Positions 47,324 through 55,970 of a stretch of 64,000 nt of DNA are shown piece after piece (position 1 is the first letter of the stretch; each line of letters opens with the position of its first letter). Source of the stretch: JAXHUE01 sp034189655 (GTDB lineage Bacteria; Chloroflexota; Dehalococcoidia; E44-bin15); NCBI GenBank assembly GCA_034189655.1, contig JAXHUE010000004.1:1-64000 (forward strand), given 5' to 3'. The position numbers were made by a program, and so were the translations under genes. Below the pieces are notes generated by a model that did no database searches, was not told the origin of the DNA, and saw nothing but the letters and a program-made list of their open reading frames with translations.

Positions 47324-49258
47324 ATGCCGCCTGAAGCAGTACTGGCAATATTTCTCCTGCCCTTCTTCTCGTTTGCCGTCATCTCCTTCATCATCCGCCC
47401 CTTCCTCGATACCCACTCCCGCTATAGCGGCTACGTGGCGGTGGGCACCATCGGCATATCCCTGGTGCTCTCCCTCTGGGCCCTGGTCGAGGTGGTAGGG
47501 GCCCCCGGCCACGTGCTCCCCATGCCCGACTACCACTGGCTCTCCGTGGGCGATACCGTCATCAGGCTGGGGGTCACCGTGGACACGCTCACCGTGGTGA
47601 TGCTGGTCGTGGTGACCGTGGTGAGCCTGATGGTGCAGATATACTCCCAGGGCTACATGCACGGAGACCCCGGGTACTCCCGCTACTTCGCCTTCATGCT
47701 GCTGTTCACCGGCTCCATGCTGGGGCTGGTGCTTGCCGATAACCTGCTGTTCCTCTACGTGTTCTGGGAGGGGGTGGGCCTGTGCTCCTACCTCCTCATC
47801 GGGTTCTGGTTCCACAAGCCTGAGGCGGCGGCGGCGGCCAAGAAGGCCTTCATCGTCACCCGCCTGGGCGACTTCGGCTTCCTGGCCGCCATACTGCTGC
47901 TGTACGCCAACACCGGCACCTTCGATATCGGTGAGCTCAACCACCTGGCGGTGGCCGGCTTAATAGGCGGCTCGCTGCTCACCTGGGCCGCCATCGGCGT
48001 CTTCGCCGGTGCGGTGGGCAAGTCGGCGCAGTTCCCGCTGCACACCTGGCTCCCCGACGCCATGGAGGGCCCGACGCCGGTGAGCGCGCTCATCCATGCC
48101 GCCACCATGGTGGCCGCCGGCGTCTACCTGGTGGCGCGGATGTTCCCCCTGTTCGCCAGCTCCCTTGAGGCCATCACGGTGGTGGCCATCATCGGGGGCT
48201 TCACCGCCATCTTCGCCGCGACCATGGGCCTGGTGATGAACGATATCAAGCGGGTGCTGGCCTACTCCACGGTGAGCCAGCTTGGCTACATGATGCTGGG
48301 GCTGGGGGTGGTGGGGATCTCCGTGGCCAGCGGCCACTTAGACGTCGAGCACGGGCTGGCGCTGGGGGTGGCGGTGGGCATATTCCACCTGTTCAACCAC
48401 GCCTTCTTCAAGGCCCTCCTCTTCCTGGGGGCGGGGAGCGTGAACCACGCCACCGGCACCTTCGATATGAGGCTCATGGGGGGGCTTAGGCGTGCCATGC
48501 CCTGGACCTTCGCCACCTTCGTCATCGCCTCGCTGAGCCTGGCTGGCATATGGCCACTGGCCGGGTTCTGGAGCAAGGAGGGCATACTGGCCCACTCGCT
48601 TGAGTCTATGCCCATACTCTTTGCCCTGGCCATGATAACGGTGTTCATGACCGCATTCTACATGTTCCGAGCGGTGTTCCTCACCTTCGGCGGTGAGTAC
48701 CGCGGCGGCGACCCCCACGCCCACCACCGGGATGGTGGACACGGCGAACCCCACGAGTCGCCGCTGGTGATGCTGGGGCCCATGGTGCTGCTCGCCGTGC
48801 TCGCCGTGGCCTCGGGGTGGTTCCCGGTGAGCGAACTCCTGGGCGGTGAGTCCCACGGCTTCTTCGGCGCCCTGGCCAGCCCGCTGGCCTGGGGCTCGCT
48901 GGCGCTGGCCGGGCTGGGGATCCTGCTGGCCTACGCCATGTACAGCGCGCGGTGGATCAAGCCAGAGGCGGTGGGGCGGCTGTTCGCCCCGTTCTACACC
49001 CTGTTCTCGCGCAAGTACTGGATGGACGAGCTCTATGAGCGGGTGTTCGTGGTGCGCATACTGGTGGACGGGCTCTTCGCCGTGCTGAACTGGTTCGATG
49101 CCTCTATCGTGGATGGGGCGGTGAACGGCGTCGCCGGCGGCACGGTGTATGCCGGGAGGGTCTTACGCCGCGTGGAGAGCGGTCAGCTTCAGGCCTATGG
49201 GCTGGCCATATTCATTGGGATACTGGCAATAGTAGTCACCGTCCTGGTAGTGGGATGA
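47324..49258 (+). CDS. nuoL: NADH-quinone oxidoreductase subunit L
   Basis: NuoL, the distal antiporter-like proton-pumping subunit, 644 residues. It has FWEGVGLCSYLLIGFW with the helix 5 glutamate, KSAQFPLHTWLPDAMEGPTPVSALIHAATMV, STVSQLGYMMLGLGV and HAFFKALLFLGAGSVNHATG. The long C-terminal lateral helix region is present (about 540-600) before a final membrane segment. A histidine-rich loop (HAHHRDGGHGEPHE) lies near 470. AGGAAGGGG precedes the ATG. Confidence 0.95.
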   Translation: MPPEAVLAIFLLPFFSFAVISFIIRPFLDTHSRYSGYVAVGTIGISLVLSLWALVEVVGAPGHVLPMPDYHWLSVGDTVIRLGVTVDTLTVVMLVVVTVVSLMVQIYSQGYMHGDPGYSRYFAFMLLFTGSMLGLVLADNLLFLYVFWEGVGLCSYLLIGFWFHKPEAAAAAKKAFIVTRLGDFGFLAAILLLYANTGTFDIGELNHLAVAGLIGGSLLTWAAIGVFAGAVGKSAQFPLHTWLPDAMEGPTPVSALIHAATMVAAGVYLVARMFPLFASSLEAITVVAIIGGFTAIFAATMGLVMNDIKRVLAYSTVSQLGYMMLGLGVVGISVASGHLDVEHGLALGVAVGIFHLFNHAFFKALLFLGAGSVNHATGTFDMRLMGGLRRAMPWTFATFVIASLSLAGIWPLAGFWSKEGILAHSLESMPILFALAMITVFMTAFYMFRAVFLTFGGEYRGGDPHAHHRDGGHGEPHESPLVMLGPMVLLAVLAVASGWFPVSELLGGESHGFFGALASPLAWGSLALAGLGILLAYAMYSARWIKPEAVGRLFAPFYTLFSRKYWMDELYERVFVVRILVDGLFAVLNWFDASIVDGAVNGVAGGTVYAGRVLRRVESGQLQAYGLAIFIGILAIVVTVLVVG

Positions 49259-49277
49259 GCATAGTGGAGGGTGCGTT

Positions 49278-50759
49278 TTGAGCGTCCCCTATCTCTCGTT
49301 GATAGTGTTCCTGCCCGTCATCGGGGCCATAGTCATCGCGCTTATGCCCGGTGCCACCCTGCGGCGGGTGAAGCTCACCGCGGCGCTGTTCACCGCGGTG
49401 CCCTTCCTCATATCCATCGCCCTGTTCCCCATGTTCAACGGCGCGCTCGGTGGGCAGCCGCAGTTCGTGGAGCAGGCGCAGTGGATACCGGCCATCAACG
49501 TCCAGTACTTCCTGGGCGTAGATGGGCTGAGTCTGCCCATGGTGCTGCTCACCACCATGCTCGGCTTCCTCGCCGTGCTCGTCTCGTGGAAGGTAGAGAT
49601 GAGGGTGCGCGAGTACTTTGCCTGGCTCCTGGTGCTGGAGACGGGCATCCTGGGGGTGTTCTGCTCACTGGACCTCATCCTGTTCTTCCTCTTCTGGGAG
49701 GTGGAGCTGGTGCCGATGTACTTCCTCATCTCCATCTGGGGCTCGGGGAGGAAAGAGTACTCGGCGATGAAGTTCGTGATATACACCCTGGTGGGCAGCG
49801 CCTTCATGCTGGCCGGCATCCTGCTGCTGTACCACTACGGCCACAGCTTCGACATGGTGGCGCTCGCCGCCATGGGGCTGGAGCCCGTCATGGGCTCCAT
49901 GATGGCAGCGACGATGTTCTTCCTCCTCTTCTTTGGCTACGCGGTGAAGCTGCCGGTGTTCCCGCTGCACACCTGGCTCCCCGACGCCCATACCGATGCC
50001 CCCACCGCGGTGAGCGTCATCCTGGCCGGCGTGCTGCTCAAGATGGGGGGCTACGGCATGATCAGGGTGTGCGTGGGCATATTCCCCCAGGCCAGCGAGC
50101 GGTTCGCCCCGCTCCTGGTGGCCCTGGCCGTGGTGAGCGTGCTCTACGGGGCGGCGGTGACGGTGCGCCAGACCGACTTGAAGCGGCTCATCGCGTACAG
50201 CAGCGTGAGCCACATGGGGTACGTGCTCCTGGGCGTCTTCGCCTTGAGCCAGGTGAGCCTGACAGGGGCCACGCTCCAGATGTTCAGCCACGGCATAGTG
50301 ACCGGGCTCCTCTTCGCCATGGTGGGCCTGTTGTACGATAAGAGCCACCAGCGCAGCATCCCCAGGCTGGGCGGAATGGTGCGGCACATGCCGGTGATCG
50401 CGGTGGTGTTCAGCGTGGCCGGGCTGGCCTCGCTGGGCCTCCCCGGCACCAGTGGCTTTGCCGCCGAGTTCCTGGTCTTCCTGGGCAGCTTCAACAGCTC
50501 GGTGGTGCCCGGCATCGAGGTCTACACCATCCTGGGTGTGCTGGGCATCGTGATCACCGCGGGCTACATCCTGTGGATGCTGGAGCGCGTGTTCTACGGC
50601 CCGGTCAGGGAGGAGTACGAGGGGGTGGCCGACGCCGACCGCCTGGAGAAGTTCACCATATTCTTCCTGGTGGCGGCCATCATGGTGATCGGCATCTACC
50701 CCAGGCTGCTCACCGACATAATCAAGGTGGGGATACTGCCCATGGTGGGTGGGATGTGA
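49278..50759 (+). CDS. nuoM: NADH-quinone oxidoreductase subunit M
   Basis: NuoM, antiporter-like subunit of 493 residues with about 14 helices. FFLFWEVELVPMYFLISIWG carries the helix 5 glutamate, KLPVFPLHTWLPDAHTDAPTAVSVILAGVLLKMGGYG the helix 7-8 lysines, and LIAYSSVSHMGYVLLG the next. TTG start six bases after GGAGGG. Unusually, the next gene is a Nudix hydrolase and not nuoN. Confidence 0.95.
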   Translation: MSVPYLSLIVFLPVIGAIVIALMPGATLRRVKLTAALFTAVPFLISIALFPMFNGALGGQPQFVEQAQWIPAINVQYFLGVDGLSLPMVLLTTMLGFLAVLVSWKVEMRVREYFAWLLVLETGILGVFCSLDLILFFLFWEVELVPMYFLISIWGSGRKEYSAMKFVIYTLVGSAFMLAGILLLYHYGHSFDMVALAAMGLEPVMGSMMAATMFFLLFFGYAVKLPVFPLHTWLPDAHTDAPTAVSVILAGVLLKMGGYGMIRVCVGIFPQASERFAPLLVALAVVSVLYGAAVTVRQTDLKRLIAYSSVSHMGYVLLGVFALSQVSLTGATLQMFSHGIVTGLLFAMVGLLYDKSHQRSIPRLGGMVRHMPVIAVVFSVAGLASLGLPGTSGFAAEFLVFLGSFNSSVVPGIEVYTILGVLGIVITAGYILWMLERVFYGPVREEYEGVADADRLEKFTIFFLVAAIMVIGIYPRLLTDIIKVGILPMVGGM

Positions 50760-50771
50760 GGCAGGGGCCGC

Positions 50772-51227
50772 ATGTCGAGCGGGTCGATACTGGTGGCAGT
50801 GGGGGCGGTGATCGAGGACGACGCCGGGCGCATCCTGCTGGTGCGGCACGTGCCGGAGCGGGGTGGCTTCTGGCGGGGGAAGTGGATATGCCCCGGGGGC
50901 AGGCTGGAGTACGGGGAGCGCATTGAGGAGGGCATCGTGCGGGAGGTGATGGAGGAGACCGGGCTGGAGATAGCACTCACCAGGCCGCTCCTCCCCTTCG
51001 AGACCGTGGTGCGGGAGGGGGCAGATATCCAGCTACACGTGATATATATCGACTACATGGCCAGGCTGGAGAGGGGCCAGTTACGCCCCGCCTCCGATGT
51101 CGGCGAGGGCATGTGGGTATACCGGGAGGACATCCCGGCGATGTGGGCAGAGCTCCACGACGATACCAAGCGGCTGCTTAAGATAGCACTGGGGGAGGGC
51201 ATTGAACCTTTATCTGCTCAGTCCTGA
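50772..51227 (+). CDS. Nudix hydrolase inside the nuo operon
   Basis: A 151-residue Nudix protein. The Nudix box is intact: GGRLEYGERIEEGIVREVMEETGLE. GGFWRGKWICPGG precedes it, and VVREGADIQLHVIYIDYMA follows, a pattern seen in enzymes acting on nucleotides or dinucleotides; the substrate is open. It begins 12 bases after nuoM and its 3' end overlaps nuoN by 26 bases, so it is translated as part of the complex I operon. It might act on NADH-derived or damaged nucleotides, but this is guesswork. Confidence 0.88.
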   Translation: MSSGSILVAVGAVIEDDAGRILLVRHVPERGGFWRGKWICPGGRLEYGERIEEGIVREVMEETGLEIALTRPLLPFETVVREGADIQLHVIYIDYMARLERGQLRPASDVGEGMWVYREDIPAMWAELHDDTKRLLKIALGEGIEPLSAQS

Positions 51228-52620
51228 GCTTAGCCTGCTGGCGCTGGCGCTGGTGGTCATCCTGCTCGACCTGTTCGTCACCCAGAAGCGGGTGCTCGCA
51301 GTGGTGGCCGTGGGTGGGCTCATCGTGCCCGTGGCCTTCACCATCGCCCTGTGGGGGGTGCAGGCCACCACCTTCAACGGCATGCTGGTGGTGGACGAGT
51401 TCGCCCTCTTCTTCAAGCTGCTGTTCATGGGGTGTGCCGCGCTGGTCATCCTCTCCTCGGTGGACTACGTAGTCAAGTTCCGTGCCTTCCAGGGCGAGTA
51501 CTACGCACTGGTGCTGCTGGCTGCGGTGGCCATGATGCTCACCGCGGCCACCGGCGAGCTCATCTCCATCTACCTGGCGCTGGAGATGAGCAACCTGGCG
51601 CTGTATGCCTTGAGCGGCTTCTTGAAGGACCGCAAGTCGAGCGAGGCCGGCCTTAAGTACCTCCTCCTGGGGGCGGTGGCCTCGGCGGTGTTCCTCTACG
51701 GCATGGCCCTGATATACGGCATAACGGGCACCACCCACCTCGCCGAGATCGCGGCCGCCATCCCGGCGGGGGGCCTGGCCGCCAACCCGGCGCTGCTCAT
51801 GGGGGTGGCGATGCTCGTCGCCGGCTTCGGCTTCAAGATAGCCACCGTGCCCTTCCAGATGTGGATCCCCGACGTGTACGAGGGGGCGCCGACGCCCATC
51901 ACCGCCTACCTCTCCGTTGCTAGCAAGGCGGCGGGCTTCGCCGTCATCCTGCGCGTGTTCTACGTGGCGCTGGGCCCGGTGAGCCTGGACTGGAGCACCA
52001 TATTCGCCGTGCTCGCCGCCATCACCATGACCCTGGGCAACGTGGTGGCCATCGCCCAGAGGAACATAAAGCGCATGCTGGCCTACTCCAGCATCGCCCA
52101 GGCGGGCTACATCATGATGGGCCTGGCCGCGGTGACCGCCGTGGGCCAGAGCGCCCTGCTCTTCTTCCTGGCTGCCTATGCCCTGACCAACCTGGGGGCC
52201 TTCATCGCCATCATCGCCATCTCCGGCAAGACCGATAGCGACGAGATCGCGGACTACTCAGGCATGTGGCGGCGCGCCCCGCTCATCACGCTGGCCCTCG
52301 CCCTGTGCCTGATCTCGCTCACTGGCATACCGCCCACGGCGGGGTTCATGGCCAAGGTCTACATATTCAGCGCCGCCGTCGACTACGGCCTGGCGTGGCT
52401 GGTAGTGGTGGCAGTGATCAACACCGCCATCTCCGCCTACTACTACCTGCGGGTGGTGAGGGTGATGTTCCTGGGGGCCCCTGCCTCCGAGGAGGCGGTG
52501 CCCTCGTCGGGGGCACTCCGCGCCGCCCTCTCCATCGCCTGTGCCGGCGTGCTCATCCTCGGCGTCTTCCCCTGGCTCCTGCTCCAGGTCGCCGAGTCCG
52601 CCGCGGGCCTGTTTTCTTGA
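51202..52620 (+). CDS. nuoN: NADH-quinone oxidoreductase subunit N
   Basis: NuoN, third antiporter-like subunit, 472 residues. Motifs are EYYALVLLAAVAMMLTAATGELISIYLALEMSNLALYAL (glutamate in LALEMSN), GFKIATVPFQMWIPDVYEGAPTPITAYL, KRMLAYSSIAQAGYIMMG and LALCLISLTGIPPTAGFMAK. The TTG start lies within the end of the Nudix gene, after GGGGGAGGG. It is the last complex I gene; nuoE, nuoF and nuoG are absent, so the electron donor enters by another route. Confidence 0.95.
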   Translation: MNLYLLSPELSLLALALVVILLDLFVTQKRVLAVVAVGGLIVPVAFTIALWGVQATTFNGMLVVDEFALFFKLLFMGCAALVILSSVDYVVKFRAFQGEYYALVLLAAVAMMLTAATGELISIYLALEMSNLALYALSGFLKDRKSSEAGLKYLLLGAVASAVFLYGMALIYGITGTTHLAEIAAAIPAGGLAANPALLMGVAMLVAGFGFKIATVPFQMWIPDVYEGAPTPITAYLSVASKAAGFAVILRVFYVALGPVSLDWSTIFAVLAAITMTLGNVVAIAQRNIKRMLAYSSIAQAGYIMMGLAAVTAVGQSALLFFLAAYALTNLGAFIAIIAISGKTDSDEIADYSGMWRRAPLITLALALCLISLTGIPPTAGFMAKVYIFSAAVDYGLAWLVVVAVINTAISAYYYLRVVRVMFLGAPASEEAVPSSGALRAALSIACAGVLILGVFPWLLLQVAESAAGLFS

Positions 52621-52656
52621 CAGCTATAAGCGGCGGTGGTAGACTTCCTCTGTGCG

Positions 52657-52675
52657 CACCCCGCATCTCGGGGTG
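52657..52675 (+). other. Hairpin between nuoN and the acyl-CoA synthetase gene
   Basis: CACCCCG and CGGGGTG form a perfect 7-bp stem with loop CATCT, 36 bases after the nuoN stop and 15 bases before the GGAGG of the next gene. No T-tract follows, so it may be an mRNA boundary element rather than a true terminator. Confidence 0.45.
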
Positions 52676-52698
52676 TGAGTTCATCTCTTGGAGGAGCG

Positions 52699-54141
52699 TT
52701 GTCCCCGGGGCACCCGCTCGATGACATATTCATGCCCAGGTCGATAGCGGTAGTCGGTGTCTCTACCAACGAGCTGCGGGAGAGCATTGCCGGCTGGGTG
52801 CCGCGCCTGCTCAGCTTCGGCTACGAGGGCCAGATATACCCCATAAACCCCCGCGCCTCCGAGATCATGGGGATGACCGCCTATCCCAGCGTCCGCGCCA
52901 TCCCCCACCCCGTGGACTACGCCATCTTCAACATTCCGGCGCGCAGCACCCCCGAGGCCATGGCCGACTGCGCCGCCCGCGGGGTCAAGGGGGTGCACTG
53001 CTTCACCGCCGGCTTCGCCGAGACGGGCCGGGACGAGGGGCGGGCCCTGGAGCGTGAGCTTACGCGCATCGCCCGCGAGGGGGGGGTGCGCGTCATCGGA
53101 CCCAACTGCATGGGCGTCTACTGCCCCCGCGGCAGGCTCTCGTTCTATCCCACCTTCTCTCCCGAAGTGGGCAATGTCGGCATGCTGGCCCAGACCGGCG
53201 CCGGCACCATCAGGCTGGTGAGCCAGGCCAACCACCGTGGGATCACCTTCAGCAAGGTGATAAGCTACGGCAACGCCTGCGACCTCGATGCCCCGGAGCT
53301 CATCGGCTACCTGGCCCAGGACGCGGATACCGAGGTCATCGCCTGCTACATAGAGGGGGTGAACGACGGCCGCGCCTTCCTCCAGGCGGTGCGGGAGTGC
53401 TCCCGGCGCAAGCCGGTGGTGGTGTTGAAGGCCGGGGCCACCGAGAGCGGTGCCCAGGCGGCGGCGTCGCACACCGCCTCGCTCGCCGGGAGCGCCCAGG
53501 CGTGGCGGTCGTTCTTCCGCCAGAGCGGGGCCATCGCCGTGGAGGGCCTGGAGGAGATGGTGGACACCCTGGTCGCCCTGCGCCTGGTGCGCTGCCCCCG
53601 CGGGCCGCGGGTGGGCATCGTGGGGCGTGGCGGCGGCATCGGGGTCATCGCCGCCGACATCTGCGAGCGGGTAGGCCTCACCGTCCCCGCCTTCAGCGCA
53701 GAGACCAGGGAGCGGCTCGCCGCCATCAACCCCGAGGCAGGGGCCAGCGTGAGGAACCCGGTGGAGACCGCACTGGGCCTGGCCGGGGCCTCCCAGTTCT
53801 ACCGGGAGGGGCTGGCCCTGGTCGATGCCGACCCCGGCATCGACCTCATCATCTCTCACATCGGGCTCGACGTCTACGGTGGCTGGGGCCCCTCGCTCGC
53901 CGAGCAGCTGGGGGAGACCGTCGGCATACTCATCGAGGAGGCGCAGACGCTGGAGAAGCCGGTGGCCCTGGTACTCTACGCCGGGCACCGCCCGGACGCC
54001 ATCGAGGCGGTGGCCCAGGCCCAGGAGCGCTGCCGGGAGGCGGGCCTGGCGCTGTTCTACTCCATGGAGGGCGCGGCCCGCGCGGTGAGCAATATCATTC
54101 GCTACCATGCCTTCCTGGATGAGGGCGAGGGGGTGTCGTGA
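52699..54141 (+). CDS. Acyl-CoA synthetase (ADP-forming) alpha-type protein
   Basis: A 480-residue protein of the NDP-forming acyl-CoA synthetase family, which interconverts acyl-CoA, ADP and phosphate with acid, CoA and ATP. The CoA-binding domain (DIFMPRSIAVVGVSTN, YPINPRASEIMG, RVIGPNCMGVY) is followed by two ligase-CoA domains (GNVGMLAQTGA, and GRGGGIGVIAADICERVGL). The active histidine is in AASHTASLAGS. The ATP-grasp beta half is missing and not encoded nearby. I took the TTG at 52699, four bases after GGAGG; an in-frame ATG at 52732 is also possible. The stop overlaps nadK. Confidence 0.85.
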   Translation: MSPGHPLDDIFMPRSIAVVGVSTNELRESIAGWVPRLLSFGYEGQIYPINPRASEIMGMTAYPSVRAIPHPVDYAIFNIPARSTPEAMADCAARGVKGVHCFTAGFAETGRDEGRALERELTRIAREGGVRVIGPNCMGVYCPRGRLSFYPTFSPEVGNVGMLAQTGAGTIRLVSQANHRGITFSKVISYGNACDLDAPELIGYLAQDADTEVIACYIEGVNDGRAFLQAVRECSRRKPVVVLKAGATESGAQAAASHTASLAGSAQAWRSFFRQSGAIAVEGLEEMVDTLVALRLVRCPRGPRVGIVGRGGGIGVIAADICERVGLTVPAFSAETRERLAAINPEAGASVRNPVETALGLAGASQFYREGLALVDADPGIDLIISHIGLDVYGGWGPSLAEQLGETVGILIEEAQTLEKPVALVLYAGHRPDAIEAVAQAQERCREAGLALFYSMEGAARAVSNIIRYHAFLDEGEGVS

Positions 54142-54953
54142 AGAGGATAGGCATCCTGTACCACCCGAAGATCGAGGCCGCGGCGGCCTTCGCCCAGGAG
54201 ATGGCCCAGTACATACCCTCGCTGGGGGCCTCGTGCTGGCTGTGCTCGGCGTGGGACGAGGAAGAGGCCAGGGCGCGGGCACAGGACGCCGACCTGATAC
54301 TCAGCATCGGCGGCGACGGCACCATCCTTCGGGCGGCGCGCGCCGTGATCCCTGCCCCGGTGGCCATCGTGGGGATAAACCTGGGCCGCCTGGGCTTCAT
54401 GACAGAGCTCACCAGTGGCGAGGCCAGGGAGAAGCTCCCCGCGCTCCTCGCCGGCGAGGGCTGGATCGACGAGCGGGCCATGGTGCAGGCCCGGCTGGCA
54501 TCCGAGGAGACCTTCTATGCTTTGAACGACATCGTGGTGGGCCGGGGGGCGATAGCGCGGGTGGTGTACCTGCGGGTCACCATCGACGGGGCCCCGCTCA
54601 CCACCTACAAGGCCGACGGGGTTATCGTGGCCACGGCCACGGGCTCTACCGGCTACTGCCTGGCCGCCGGCGGCCCCATCATCTACCCCCAGGGACGGGA
54701 GATGGTGTTGAAGCCCATCTCGCCGCACCCCACCTTCGACAACGCCCTGGTGCTGCCGGAGACCGCCGTGGTGGGGCTGGAGGTAGGCACCGACCACCAG
54801 GCAGTGCTCAGCGTCGATGGGCAAGTAGACCTGGCCCTGGAGAGCGGGCAGGGCGTCTGGGTGTGCCAGAGCCCCTACGTGGCCCGCTTTTTAAGAATAC
54901 GGGAGCCCGCATTCTTCTACACCACGTTGATGGAGAGGCTGCGGCAGAGGTGA
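54138..54953 (+). CDS. nadK: NAD kinase
   Basis: NadK phosphorylates NAD to NADP. The 271-residue protein has the family signatures LILSIGGDGTILRAAR, INLGRLGFMTEL, ALNDIVVGRGAIARV, YKADGVIVATATGSTGYCLAAGG and the C-terminal LSVDGQVDLAL. GTG start overlapping the preceding stop as GTGA. It begins a run of small metabolic genes ending in the glycosyltransferases. Confidence 0.95.
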   Translation: MKRIGILYHPKIEAAAAFAQEMAQYIPSLGASCWLCSAWDEEEARARAQDADLILSIGGDGTILRAARAVIPAPVAIVGINLGRLGFMTELTSGEAREKLPALLAGEGWIDERAMVQARLASEETFYALNDIVVGRGAIARVVYLRVTIDGAPLTTYKADGVIVATATGSTGYCLAAGGPIIYPQGREMVLKPISPHPTFDNALVLPETAVVGLEVGTDHQAVLSVDGQVDLALESGQGVWVCQSPYVARFLRIREPAFFYTTLMERLRQR

Positions 54954-54957
54954 CGAC

Positions 54958-55422
54958 ATGAATGTTGAAAAGGCAAGGATAGGCGATGTACCCGCCATCC
55001 ACCAGCTTGTGAACCGGCTTGCCGATAAGGGTGAGATGCTGCCCCGCCCGTTGAGCGAGCTCTACGAGAACATGCGCGACATCTTCGTGGTGCGGGAGGG
55101 CGAGCGCCTGGTGGCCTGCGCTGCCCTGCACATATTCTGGTCTGACCTGGCCGAGCTGCGGGCAGTAGCCGTGGTCGAGGACATGCAGGAGCACGGGGCC
55201 GGCGCCATGCTCATGAGGCAGTGCCTGGACGAGGCGCAGGAGCTGGGCATCGATACCCTGTTCTGTCTCACCTACAGGCCGGAGTTCTTCGAGCGCTTCG
55301 GCTTTCACGAGGTGGACAAGATGGAGCTGCCGCGCAAGGTGTGGGGGGAGTGCCTGCGCTGCCCCAAGTTCCCCGACTGCGACGAGGTGGCCATGATATA
55401 CCAGTTGAAGGCCGCGTCTTAG
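54958..55422 (+). CDS. GNAT N-acetyltransferase, ArgA-like short type
   Basis: A 154-residue GNAT-fold protein: VEKARIGDVPAIHQLVNRLADKGEMLPRPLSELYENMRDI, ELRAVAVVEDMQEHGAGAML for acetyl-CoA binding, and FERFGFHEVDKMELPRKVW followed by CLRCPKFPDCDEVAMIY. The last cysteine-containing segment is a mark of the short, single-domain N-acetylglutamate synthases of the ArgA type, so it may start arginine synthesis. No other arg genes are nearby, and another GNAT role is possible. Confidence 0.85.
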   Translation: MNVEKARIGDVPAIHQLVNRLADKGEMLPRPLSELYENMRDIFVVREGERLVACAALHIFWSDLAELRAVAVVEDMQEHGAGAMLMRQCLDEAQELGIDTLFCLTYRPEFFERFGFHEVDKMELPRKVWGECLRCPKFPDCDEVAMIYQLKAAS

Positions 55423-55427
55423 AGGCC

Positions 55428-55970
55428 ATGGGCGAGGAGAGGGTAGTAGAGAGCAGGCAGGTCTACCAGGGGCGCATCGTCTCCCTGCGCGTCGACCGGG
55501 TGGTGCTGCCCAGCGGGCGGGAGACCACCCGCGAGGTGGTGGAGCACGGCGACTGCGTCGCCGTCGTGCCCCTCGACGGCGAGGGCAACGTCATCCTGGT
55601 GCGCCAGTTCCGCACCCCGGTGGGGCGCGAGCTCCTGGAGCTCCCCGCCGGCGGCATTGAGGCCGGGGAGAGGCCCTCCCAGTGCGCCCGGCGCGAGCTC
55701 GTCGAGGAGACCGGCTACCGTGCGCAGGGCATGGAGCCCATCGGCGGGTTCTATGCAAGCCCAGGGTACTGCACCGAGTTCCTCCACCTCTTCCTGGCCA
55801 CCGGGCTCGAGCCGGGGCCGGGGGCCGCCATGGAGGACGAGTTCATCGACGTGGTGCCGGTGCCCCTGTCGGAGGTCGCGGGGCTCATCGAGTCGGGGCA
55901 GGTGCAGGACGCCAAGAGCGTCGCCGGCCTGCTCGCCCTGCTGCGCCGCCTTGAGAGGGGCGGGGCATGA
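55428..55970 (+). CDS. Nudix hydrolase, ADP-ribose pyrophosphatase type
   Basis: A 180-residue Nudix protein of the NudF/ADP-ribose pyrophosphatase group. The N-terminal strand region (VYQGRIVSLRVDRVVLPSGRETTREVVEHGDCVAVVPL) is typical. VRQFRTPVGRELLELPAGGIEAGE leads into the Nudix box, RRELVEETGYRA. GGFYASPGYCTEFLHLFLATGL follows, with the proline-containing loop characteristic of ADPRases. The ATG at 55428 lies five bases after the acetyltransferase stop, and the gene overlaps the next one by four bases. Confidence 0.9.
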   Translation: MGEERVVESRQVYQGRIVSLRVDRVVLPSGRETTREVVEHGDCVAVVPLDGEGNVILVRQFRTPVGRELLELPAGGIEAGERPSQCARRELVEETGYRAQGMEPIGGFYASPGYCTEFLHLFLATGLEPGPGAAMEDEFIDVVPVPLSEVAGLIESGQVQDAKSVAGLLALLRRLERGGA

